Origin: Strongylocentrotus droebachiensis | Lineage: Eukaryota; Echinodermata; Echinoidea; Camarodonta; Strongylocentrotidae | Length of the DNA: 64,000 bases | Direction of reading: 5' to 3' | Assembly (NCBI GenBank): GCA_035222895.1 | Contig: JAVYIG010007856.1 | Span: 1-64,000 of the forward strand | In this document: piece after piece, positions 39,001 through 49,700 of the stretch | Layout of the letters: each line of letters begins with the position of its first letter | Numbering within the stretch: position 1 is the stretch's first letter | Program-made: the position numbers and the translations under genes | Notes under the pieces: generated by a model | Told to the model about the DNA's origin: nothing | What the model saw: only the letters and a program-made list of their open reading frames with translations | Databases searched by the model: none

Positions 39001-42000
39001 GTTGTTTAGTCTGTGCCAATGTATGTTATACTTACCACTAAATGCATGGAGGTGTATGTCACTAAACTTAATATGACCTTTGTAACCATAACAACAGAGC
39101 ATGATTGTGATGCTCTCTACTTGTTTCTCTATTGACAGCGTCTGTTGAGAAAATGGGCAAGAGAAGTCATGTCAAGCAGTATGCCATCAGTATTTCTATA
39201 TCAATTATACCAAATTAACTATGTAAAAATGGATGTCATACCTGAATTGTTTTATCAAAAAGTCTCGGTCAGAAGAGTCTGATAAACTTCCCTTGCACGT
39301 TACAGTTTCATAACATGCATTTCAGCAGTGTGATTTGACCTCATTAATTGGTTTCTGTATGGTACACCAGAAATTGATTTTCAGATTATTTTAATAGCAG
39401 AAATGGATATACAAAGCGACAAAAAAGTAGTTATTTTTTGGGAGATGCACAATTTTTAACGATGCACTTTAATATTTTGTCTGCTCATAAAATTGTCTAG
39501 TATCTCATTTCCTACAAGCAACTGTATTTTTAGTACTCCAATTTTTATTGCAGTGTTATCTAAAACTCTTTCCCAAGCGGAATTGCCCAATTATAAAGAA
39601 ATGTTGAATACTCTAACTTTCTCCTCACCTTGTTTATCTTTGCTGGCAAGAATGAATGTGTTCCACCTGGAAATTCTAATCTGAAAATTGAATTAACATA
39701 AAATAAACAATACTAATGGGTATAATTGATATGAACAGAATAAACATTTTCATTATTTCATATTTGTAGGAGAAACTTACATGATAGATGAGTTGACGAT
39801 GTACATCTTGACAGAAATCACCACATATTAAACTTCTTTATATCCTTACAATATTCTATGATAAAATCAACAAGTGAGTGTCTTTAGACCCCTTGCACTC
39901 ATACAATAACACACATGATGCACAGGAATAAGTTCATGATACCATCTATCCTCACTCAAGTTGAGGCTGTACACATAAACAGCCTCAACAAGAGCGGACA
40001 GATCCTAACATGAACACATGAAAAAATACATCATTTTTTTAATGTAACAAAACACCTAGATCCTTGTTATTTCGTTTATAAAGAATTCATTTCCAGATAT
40101 GCTCATGTCATTTTCGCTGACAAATAAATCCAAAGTATATAAGGCTCACTTTAACCCGTACACAGAAATAAGTGCAATTATCTCTAGTCATGTTTACACC
40201 TAGTGTTACGCAAGTATAGGTGCACACGCAGTATTAGTGCATTAACCTCTACGTGTGCATAGCTAAAGATTGTTGGATTATACTGGAAACTACTGTACGC
40301 TTCTTCATGAAAAAAAAGTTGAACAGTCTCAGTAAATAATCCAACTTGACCGCGTTTGACCAATTATTTGATCAGGATCTAGGAGTGAGTTGTATAAAAG
40401 CTATTGTTGACTGAAATGGGCCTCCTTTTTTTTTAATATTCAAAACTAGAACTACACATATTTGGCACTCACCTTAATCTCTCTGTACTATCATCAGTAT
40501 ATTTCAACAAAGCTATTGCACTATACGTTGTTGCTCCTCCCTGTCCAAAATAAAAGATATATATTCTTGATATTTCTCTATTGAAATAAATATAATGTGC
40601 AAGCTTAATGCAAATTACATAGTCCACTAATAATCATGCACAAGTTTTTTTCAAGTAATATTAAAAGAAGTCAATAAAGCTCAATTCTGCTATTTTCAGT
40701 TACCTTTTTTTTAAAAGCACAAATAAAATATCCCCCTCCCCACACACACACAAAGGGGGCAGGGAGGAATAATCATAGTTCCAAACAACATGAACTACCT
40801 TAAGCATTGGGTTTTGTTAATCAACTGCAGAATAGTGTAATGGAATATCAACTTGGGGCGGGGCAGGGTGGGGGTATCTTTAAAAAGGGAATCGTATCTA
40901 CATCTAACATAAGCAAGATGCTCATCAAAATATGTAACGAAGGAACGCAAATTATTTCTATGTCATACTTGTACAAGAATGAGGGTCCATAGGATGACAT
41001 TATCCACCTAGATTTCAAAACATACAATGTGCTAATCATATCTTATACCTTTGTTGCAAAATACAGTAAAGAAAAGATTGCTACTCACAGATTCTGGAGA
41101 TCTCTTTAAATTCGTTGATGCACTTTTAGCGGAAAAGTGAAGTCTTTTTAACCTGACATGAGGATTTACCTGCCATGAAAACAAAATGCAACAGAAGTAT
41201 TCCAACTGAAAAATGAATCTAATCCTACTTAGCCAAATATTTGTTGGTTCATTTATTCCTTCATTTATTAATTCATATATTCATCTATTCATCCATCAAT
41301 TTAAAAATCCAGTCATTCGTCGAACCATCAATCTGTCAATTTATCATTCATTTGTTCATTATTCATTCCCTCATTCATTCAATCACTTTATAAACTATAA
41401 CTGATCCAAACACTAAAAATCAACAAAAAAATCTGATACTAAAACATTTAGGACCTCATGGGTATTAGGCTTCATCATCTATTTCAATTGAAATCTCAAA
41501 AATACTTTCAGTCATGAAGCGGCAACATACACAATAAAACAAGATTTGATCACATTATTAGTAATGCAACTATTTCAGTTATTGCACCTGACTAAATTAT
41601 TTTAATATTAATTTGAATTGTTTGGTGAACCATTAACCCTATTTAGCCCGGGCTATTTTGAAACTGCATAGCCCGGGGGGGGGCTTCTCAGGCCCCCCCC
41701 TATGATCTCGGCCGTGAAACGCCCGATCGCCGCGAAAATTTGCATACATGTCAAGTGAAGTGTATAGAATACTATGGTAATTTCAATTTTTTTGAAAAAA
41801 TCACTCATTTGCATATTTATGGTAATTTATGCAAATAAGGTCATTAAATTCACATTTTTGCCCATAAATCAGACATTATTCATATTTAAGCATTCTTTCT
41901 CACTACATATATTTGTTAGACCATTTGGAATAATAATACAACACAAAAATTTGAAAAACCAGGGTTATTCCTTATGTTATCTATTGTTTTGATAATTTCT

Positions 42001-44306
42001 TATGTATTTCTTTGTTTTTTTTACTTATGTATTTTATTGTTTTTGTTGTTTTATTTCATTTCCAACTATAATTCAACTATTTTGACCCCAAAATAAACAC
42101 CTAAAATCTAAACAAGACCAAATAACCAATGTTTTACCTCTTTATTTGAAAAATGAGATTTCCATATGTTTTGTACACAAATCACAAAAATGAGCGATTT
42201 TCGGGCTGACATGCGAAGACAAAAGGACACGTGACTTTGTAATGGTAGGTCCGATTTTCGAAAAATTTCTTTCAAAAGTTGCGCAAGACTCGAAAGAAAA
42301 AAGTCACAAAATTTCAGTGCAAGATTTTTTTGCGTTAAAAAATTATCGCGAAAAATGTCGAGGGGGGGGCTTCTCAAGCCCCCCCCCGGGCTAAATAGGG
42401 TTAAGGGACATATCGAGTTAATAATACATTTTTGGACTTCTTCAAAGAAGAAATGTTAACAAGAAATATTTACTGATCTAAGACTTACAGGCAAGAATTG
42501 GTAGATGGACCTCACACTATCTGGACTGCATGCTACTTTCAGAACCTGTAGAAAGATGTCAGTGCATGGAGTAGAAAGAAAAGAAGATTGGAGAGAGAGA
42601 GAGAGAGAGAGGGGGGATAACAAAAGAAATACATCAGAAAATGATCAATGGATTATGGAAACAGAGCCTGTTATTGTTCATGAGCCATTAATACCATAAC
42701 CATAGCAATCATAATTATCATTATCATAAAAAAGAGCTTTATTAACCCCCTTCTTCTTTGGAACTGCATTATAGATATATCATGAAAGTGTAACAAATTG
42801 AAGGGTTATGATGTCGATGCTGATAATGCACAGCTTTGCACTGCGACTTCAAAATGACAAAAATTTGCATATTAGGAAAAAACTAATTATACCATCTTGT
42901 TCCTTACGTAAATATCTAGTAACATGCACATTTTTGTGTTCATCAGACTTTCGACAACCGAGATCATAGGGTCACGAGGTGCTCAAAATAGCCCAGTACA
43001 GTAAGGGTTAAAGAGAAAAGACCCTCCCGAGTCATACATTAAAAACAAAATATAAGTTCTAGCTGTCTCACACTCGACAAGGATAGGTCCACCACTAACC
43101 TTAGCACAAAGTCCTTTTCTCCCAGCATCGCAGTCCACTTCGTAATCCCACCTTGCATGAGACATCCACCAACCCTCGATGCTGATCTCGGATGCATCAA
43201 TGATACGACTTGATAACAAGTTCATTGACCTTTCCTGGAGGTCGCCCAGGTCACCAAAGTCATCCTGATCTACTGCTGCATCGTCCCTCTGGTCGGCCTG
43301 TCGGCTCTCAAACGGATCTTTCTGGACTCTGAGAAATTGAACACAAAGATGATGATTTTTAATTATTCAAACCAATGTATCAGATATCAAGTGATTTCCT
43401 CATCGATCTTGTGAAGTTGAAATACATATCTTTTCAATATGAGGTATATCAAATATCCAATATGAGGAATAATAGTACTACTACTCCACGAACAAGTTTT
43501 GGGTTAATAATATTCACATCCACTATTCATATCAACTGGGCATCCGATTTATATTTACTGTACTAATCAATAACAGCATTAATGCCAATGGTTACATTTT
43601 AATTGATGATGATCATGGTCACATTCCCCTTTTCTCATTGTTTCTGTCATCATGATCACTATTCACCATCATCATCATCATCATCATCCAGGTCATCGCG
43701 ATCACGTACATTCAGTAATTTTTGTTATCATTATCGCTGTTACGAGACATCATCTAATTACATCATCAACAATTGCATCTTTATCATGCATCATCATTGT
43801 CCTCCTCCTCATCATCATCATCACATCATTTTCATCACCATCCACATGTAGGCCCATCGACTTTGAATCGGGAACCTGCTAATTTTCACATTTGCAATGG
43901 CAACCAAAAGAAGAACAGATCAATTTTAGAAATAACACACAGCAGCTATCTATGTATAGACCTAGATGCACTGCCACTGGCCACCTGTCATTAGATGCAC
44001 CGCGCACCACCACTAACCACAGTGCACCCACACGTACCCTGCACTGTACATATACAGCTGGCATTATCATTATCAGCATCATCATCTTGCCATCATCCAC
44101 TCAGCTCAAACCATTAATCATTCAATCAGCTCAGCTTACCTTCCATTATTCTCTTCATCTAAAATAGAAACAACATTCATGTACATTAGCACTAATGATA
44201 TTGTTAAAATGATGAACAAGCACCATATCACTCTTTTGACATGAATACGGCGAAAATGAAGATGGAGAAGCCCCGTTTTGTGATCAGTGGACGAAGCCAT
44301 TTTCAT
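33093..44306 (-). CDS. Type II membrane glycosyltransferase, LARGE-like GT49 domain
   Basis: There are sixteen coding exons (transcript order): 44306-44140, 43328-43100, 42545-42489, 41169-41089, 40540-40473, 39680-39629, 39141-39036, 38377-38244, 37692-37541, 36922-36847, 36307-36261, 35634-35469, 35118-35040, 34535-34418, 33944-33858 and 33276-33093. All have GT/AG ends, and together they total 1803 nt (600 aa). Residues 26-47 are a signal anchor after a basic tail, which predicts a Golgi type II protein. Residues ~105-252 (EGWW..ARW to GHIKFSDIHLHAF) resemble a beta-sandwich carbohydrate-binding fold; this is inference. Residues ~300-600 are GT49: FDDVTLIT, YPINYMRNVA, FILLLDADFLPS with the metal-binding DAD at 401-403, AFVVPAFDY, HRPTNYVQWY, YDERFTGYGMNK and VLPDAWVIHIPH. 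LARGE and B4GAT1 use GT49 domains to add glucuronate in matriglycan synthesis. This protein lacks the GT8 half of LARGE. Its substrate is unknown. The alternative start is Met3 (44300). Confidence 0.9.
34740..34855. repeat. CCTCCT/CTTC polypyrimidine tract (GT49 intron)
   Basis: About 115 bases are almost entirely C and T on the plus strand, in the intron between exons 13 and 14 of the minus-strand GT49 gene. The open frame through it is low-complexity. Confidence 0.85.
36340..36444. mobile_element. TA-flanked mini-element, CAGTGAAC/GTTTGACTG ends
   Basis: TA precedes CAGTGAACACTG at the left, and GGTTTGACTG precedes TA at the right. Internal AAGACCAC/GTGGTCTTT words are inverted. It resembles the element at 60804-60986, which starts CAGTCAAACCTG. 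This is consistent with Tc1/mariner-type MITEs. Confidence 0.55.
37264..37458 (-). mobile_element. TTAA-flanked MITE, copy B
   Basis: TTAA occurs at 37264-37267 and 37455-37458. The interior is the reverse complement of copy A (7861) and copy C (57881). Shared words include CCCATGATCC.CTTTTTCTTA and GAGGGCGCAAGTAGCTA (seen here on the plus strand). It lies in the GT49 intron between exons 9 and 10. Confidence 0.75.
38482..38545. repeat. Short palindrome family, copy 4
   Basis: TTTGGAGCCAGAAGGGCTTT pairs with AACACCCTTCTAGCTCCAAA. The arms reach about 20 bases, the longest in the family, and include the flanking TTTGGA/TCCAAA. It lies in a GT49 intron immediately beside the long hairpin at 38573. 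Confidence 0.8.
38573..38790. repeat. Long near-perfect inverted repeat, ~92-bp arms
   Basis: The arms are 38573-38664 and 38698-38790, separated by about 33 bases. They match almost base for base from ACACTATGAAC through CGGACAAAATATACAGTTCC to TGCTATTATGTAAAAA, with a few mismatches only near the outer ends. It sits in the GT49 intron between exons 7 and 8 and would form a long hairpin in the pre-mRNA. No coding sequence and no TIR hallmark of a known family is recognised. Confidence 0.92.
41633..42404. mobile_element. piggyBac-type MITE (TTAA, CCCTATTTAGCCCGGG ends)
   Basis: TTAA occurs at 41633-41636 and 42401-42404. TIRs begin CCCTATTTAGCCCGGG and are followed on both sides by an inverted GC-rich block (GGGGCTTCTCA.GCCCCCCC). 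The 764-bp AT-rich interior has no transposase. CCC-initial TIRs with TTAA duplications are the piggyBac signature. It lies in the GT49 intron between exons 3 and 4. Confidence 0.85.
43640..43850. repeat. Interrupted (CAT)n microsatellite (GT49 intron 1)
   Basis: CAT/ATC triplets with interruptions extend over about 200 bases, with poly-His and poly-Ser frames that are not genes. Confidence 0.85.
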
Positions 44307-46719
44307 CTGATGCTAGTCTACCTGCAAAACCAACTACATAAATTATCTTGCTATTTGTGTCATGAAAACCCAAACCGTAGATCTATTTGAATATGTTAGA
44401 CTTTCTTAGAATGATACAGGGAAAATATATTAATTTTTCCATAAGTCTTACTGTGATCGATGACCTTTTATGTCCTAAACTGAGAGATTTGATATTGAAA
44501 ATTGTTTTATTTTCTTTGACACATAATGGCATGCGAAGTCTTGGAAGTAAACTATGTAAATTGGACCTGGAAAGCGACGACTACACGACGCGTCGACGGT
44601 ACCCATGTTTTGGAGTAAAATACCGTCTTGAATCTTAATAGTTGGTGAGTATCGACCTTTAAATCCAAATTGTTGAAATGATATGATGTTGAAGTTTAAA
44701 ATTTGTCATGACATGTCGTGTGAACCCTCCAGAAATCCTCATATATTATCGGCTTTGTTCGGCCTACCGGGCCTAGAAATAGGTCTCGGGATCTTTGTTG
44801 TGTTCAGACACCGGGAGCTGAGGGCAGTGCTGGGGGCCGTTTCTCGAAACCAACTCCATGACAGTCATATCTTTGTCGGCGACCTACGGAGATGTCATGA
44901 AGTGGATAAACCGTTTCACAAAGCCATGACAGACATGATATCGATATATAGCGATACTAGCAGCTCAAGAACATAGTCTTTGTCACGATCCATTTGATTT
45001 ATCACGAATAACCCAAACCAAGTTTTGGGGCTAAACTTGTTCAAAAAGAAACATATACATATTAATTCTCCTAAAATAAATAATAAATAGTGTCAATATC
45101 AAATGTAGATCATCAAACGATTTGCATATTTCTGTAAAGATTCTTAAATTGAAGAAAAACCGGTGAGTTTTTTTTTCTCGACAATCCACTCAAAACGTAG
45201 TTGAAGGATACCGTAATGTGATAGTTTATCAATACGTACTTTTTTGTTTATTGTGACGAGGAATTTTAGGAAAAATACCTTTTCTCTGCCAGTTTTTATT
45301 CTAGAGTCTCACAATACTCGTCATATAATTGATTTAATATTAAAAATATGATTTAAAAGAAGTAATTAGAGAGGGAATAATAATGCACATAGGCCCCAAA
45401 GGTATGTGGTATCCTAAGAAAGACTATGGATTGAATATGGACAACGGTGTGTAACATTCTTATCTCTTTTATTTATATGTTATAGTTTAATGATTTGTGA
45501 TTTAATGTTTATATTCAGCTTTTTAAAATGTCTGTATAATTTGTATTATCACTTCTTTACATTTGCATTTCGCATCCCAGAGAATTACGTACCGAACTTG
45601 TCTATATTTTTCTCAAAATGAGAGTGAAACTAATCGTACATTTCGCGGCCCACGGAATGGCAATAAACTGACTTGTGATGGCGCTTTACAGCAATTAAAA
45701 AGATATGACGGGTTCGGAGCAGTGACAACTCATTGTCGCGGAAGTTGTCGCTCATCTTGGCAAAGACGGCTTCGTGAAACACTTAGCTGACAAGTTGCGT
45801 GACAGTGGCGAGATGTCGTTGATCTTGTAGTTATGACGGTTTCGAGAAACGGCCCCCTGGTGGCTTGGAGTGGGGGAGCGCGAGCGCCTGCCTCAAGCCT
45901 CAAGGATCCACTCCTATCCCATTGGGCTTGCCTCTGCCTCTGGCCTAGCTCTTGATCTTGCGTGCCAATGCGGAGCTGAGCTGCAGCAAGTGATTGTGGC
46001 TTCTAGTTCTACTAGTTGAGTGATGGAACGACTGCCTATTTATATTTGCGTTCACTGTTTTATCTCATTAAAACGAAATTTATCTCATTAAAACAAAATT
46101 TATGTTCAAATCTAACAATGTAAATCTAGAAGAATATATGTTAAATCATAAACCTAGGTCCATTCCTTGGTTAAATTCATCTAGATCTATATCAAATGAA
46201 CGACTGCCACATACAACACATTTAGTCTAAATTTATTACTCGGAAGTCTACTGGCTAAATTAAAGTTTAAAGTTAAACTCGAGCTTGATTATCTTTCTCA
46301 AATTGTGTTCCTGTTCCAATCATATTCAGAGTAGCTATAGAGGTCTAGAAGTAGAAGTCTACTATTATTTTTGTAATTTTTGTTGACTGTTCCATAAAGT
46401 TATTTTCCATTTAATAGAATGATTAGCAATTTTTTCAATAGTTTCCTGGAGCTGGGAGAAGTTTTACCTGTACCGTACTCTGTAGTAGTCACGCAGGCAA
46501 ATCTTTTTAGTTCTTCTGTGAATTTAAAAAAATATATTTTCTGAACTACAGCTAATATGGACTACTGAATAATATGAGAATGTCCAGGTGAGATCAATAA
46601 CCCAACCAGTTCGCCACATACATGTACATGTATATGTAAAAAAAGAAAATATACATGTATTTAGCAATCCTCACTTCCCTTGTTTATATTTGCAGACTTC
46701 TTCATAATCACCTGCCAGC
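44307..46719. other. Divergent spacer between GT49 and GTF2E2
   Basis: Both genes start outward from this 2.4-kb interval, so it should hold both promoters and any leader exons. A splice acceptor (TATATTTGCAG, ending 46694) 25 bases before the GTF2E2 ATG shows that GTF2E2 has an upstream non-coding exon. GC-rich sequence at about 45,860-46,010 is the best promoter candidate. The TIR element at 44832-45857 occupies almost half the spacer. Confidence 0.55.
44832..45857. mobile_element. ~1.0-kb TIR element, GGGGGCCGTTTCTCGAAAC ends
   Basis: The left end GGGGGCCGTTTCTCGAAACC is matched by GGTTTCGAGAAACGGCCCCC at the right. Similarity continues inward for about 100 bases with decay (for example GTTTCACAAAGCCATGAC and the complement of GTTTCACGAAGCCGTC). 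The AT-rich middle carries no transposase. CTGG occurs at both flanks. Confidence 0.75.
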
Positions 46720-49700
46720 ATGGATCAAGCACTTTTGAGAGAGAGGGAGTCCTTCTTAAAGAGGGCAAAATCTCAACCAGTTGTTGAGAAAAAGAGACCA
46801 AAAGCAGGATCATCTAAAGAACCACCACCCAAGAAAAAGAGACCAGGCTCTGGCTTTTCAGAACCAGGTGGGTATAGCAGTGCCAACATTGAATTTGATA
46901 CAATTATTTCACTTCAGTCTTATTTAGACTGACTTGTGTCTACACACACTGCTTACTTGTGTCTACACACTGCTTACTTGTGTCTACACACTGCTTACTT
47001 GTGTCTACACACCGCTTAAATATTTTTCATTTATAATTTTAGAAAGTAAATGTTTTCTAAATCCAGTTTAATTCACTTATTAAAAAAATATCTTCATATT
47101 CTCAATCTGTCTCTCTTACTCTTTCTCTTTTAAGGATGTCATATAATGAATTGCTATGATTTATTAAGGATTGATGTAAATTAAATACTACATGTGCTAA
47201 ATAGAGGAAATGAATACTGCATGGATACAATGATACTAATAAGTTGTTGTTAATGTTCTTTAACATTATTGTTTTATTTCCTGATGTTTTTTTCTTCTCC
47301 TTGGCAGGCTCCAGCAGAGCATCCACAGGCCTGAACTATAAGACGCATGCTGGTAGTTCCAAGCAAAAGTTTGGTATTCTGGCAAAAGTTGTTAACCACA
47401 TGAAGGTGAGTGACGATTTCCCTTAATTATTCATTTATTGAAAACGGTTTATTTATAAGGAATCATTTGCGGCCAAGGGGGCCGAATTGCAGATTCTTTT
47501 ATAATTATAATACCTGGTAGATAAAATAGATATGTAAATTTGATTAATAATAATACATTCATATCAGTGAAAATGCAACATTTTTGGACAATTGGCATAT
47601 TCCAAAAGGGCATCAATAAAGGTTTATCACGATAAAGATACATGTAGTAGGCCTAAGGGTCTACAGCATGCTTCTTTAATTTCTTTATATATCATGATAA
47701 TATCCCATGATCAGGATATCAGGCATAGCAACAGCTTATGACAAGTTGCAGCAAATGAGACATTTGTACGTATAACAGCAGTAATACATACAAATCTGTT
47801 ATGTTTTTTAATGAACAATGTCATACATCACATTACACATTCCAATACATTTTTGGATTAAGGTCATTGGTTGAGGTAAGATTCATTGGGGATTACTTGG
47901 GGCTCCATATCTTTAGGCAGCAAGAAAATTGTGGTTTAAAGTGATTGCTAATTTGAGCGGTGGCATTTTGAATTTGTGAACATTGTGTGCGTCAACATTT
48001 GAAGCTTATGAATACTGGTTGGTAACAATTCATATTTCAATTTTTTCTCTCTCTCCTCCCCCTCCCCCTTTCCATTTCCCTCTCTCTCTCCCTCCCTCTC
48101 TCTCTCCCTCCCTCTCTCACTCCCTCTCTCACTCCCTCCCTCTCTCTTTCTGTCTTGGTTTTCCTCTTCGGGTGTAAAGGTGCGTCATCAACAAGGGGAT
48201 TCATACCCACTGTCTATTGAAGAAATACTGGATGAAACTAACCAGATGGATGTTGGTCCAAAACACAGGATGTGGCTAATCAATGAGGTGAGACTGGACG
48301 ATATATGATACTGGTGTATCGTGTATGAAGAAAGATCATAAAACAAGTGTACTATAAAGCGTCTAAAAGATAACTTAAGTATGCAAATGTTTCTTACTAG
48401 AATCTTTGGTCATGAAACATTGTAGTCTCTTGCAAATCGTTCTTATGAACAAAATCAAGCTTTTTATACTATGTCGGGCAAGACTGAAATTACTGTTTGC
48501 ATAGTCGAGTATAAACAATTTTGAGTACATCAATTGATGCTATCCCATTATTCCTAAAAAATGTATTGCAATTCTTTAACACATTTCTGTCAATTCGTTT
48601 TAAAACTATGTTTTAAAAGGAAATGCAAACTTTGATAGCAAAACTACTCTAGAAGAAAAGCAGGAGAAGCAAAACGGATGAAAATTATAAAAATTATAAA
48701 GTATTGATTTTTTTTTAAAGGTAATACAAAGTTTTGGGAAAATTCTGAAAAATTTGGTAGATAGTGATTTCTTTACAATTTTTGATATATTTTGGATGCC
48801 CCTGTGGATTTTGTTTATAAACCACTAGAAAAATTTTAGGCCACTAAAATAGTTTTCTGCTTTCGAGAAAAAATTGAAATATAAAAATTTTACCGGTGCT
48901 CCCAGTAAAATTGTGATAAAATTTTCAAGTAGCGCCTACGCCCGTACAATGGTAGCTGCGACCATGGAAAACCTCAGAATATGTAGTTTGTGATATATAA
49001 TTTTCCGAAACGGGAAAATAGCTAATCGGTCGATTTTTAGTCATCAAAACATTATAGCTTTATAGCTTAATTAATATCTTGACCTTGAGAGGGAGCTAAA
49101 ACTTGTTTCCTACCCTGACAAAGATTATCAACCAATCTTTGTCGTCTGGCTACTTCCCTGCACATTTTCAAGGGAAGCTTCGGTCCGACCTTTTGTTGAA
49201 GAAAACCACATTTAGACGCAGAGGGTCTTTAGTAAACTACCGCCCCTATTTTCCAGACTTTCATTTTGTATCAAAGCTCATTGAGAGGGCGGTAGTCCAG
49301 CCAAAATTCAAAAAATTATCTAAATGAGAAATAATCTGTATAGTTTCTGCTCAATCTGCATATAGAGCTTTTTCACAGCACAGAGGACAGCTCTTGTTTC
49401 GTGTCCAAAAATGATATCTTGTGTGCTCTCGATAAGAAAACAAGAAAACAATATTAGTGCTTTTTAGATTTTTTTCTCTGCGTTTTGAAAACAATTGATC
49501 GTCATTGTCCCTTGTACAACGATTATCCTCACGGTTTTGGGATAAGTGGAAACTGCTTTTGCAGTGGTTCATATCTTATTTTGACTGGTCGTTTCTCAGT
49601 CTGTTTTCAATTAATTCTGTCTCCTCGAAGAAAACACAAATATGTGGTTGCGGGGTCCCCACAGGGGCTCTGTCCGCCGGCCCCGTTACTTTTTTATTAT

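Noticed and set aside
43603..43994. His/Ser-rich small proteins
   Set aside because: These are three overlapping frames through an interrupted (CAT)n repeat inside GT49 intron 1.
44683..45790. Frames of 97 and 75 codons upstream of GT49
   Set aside because: They overlap the arms of the 1-kb TIR element and show no domain. They are not a transposase.
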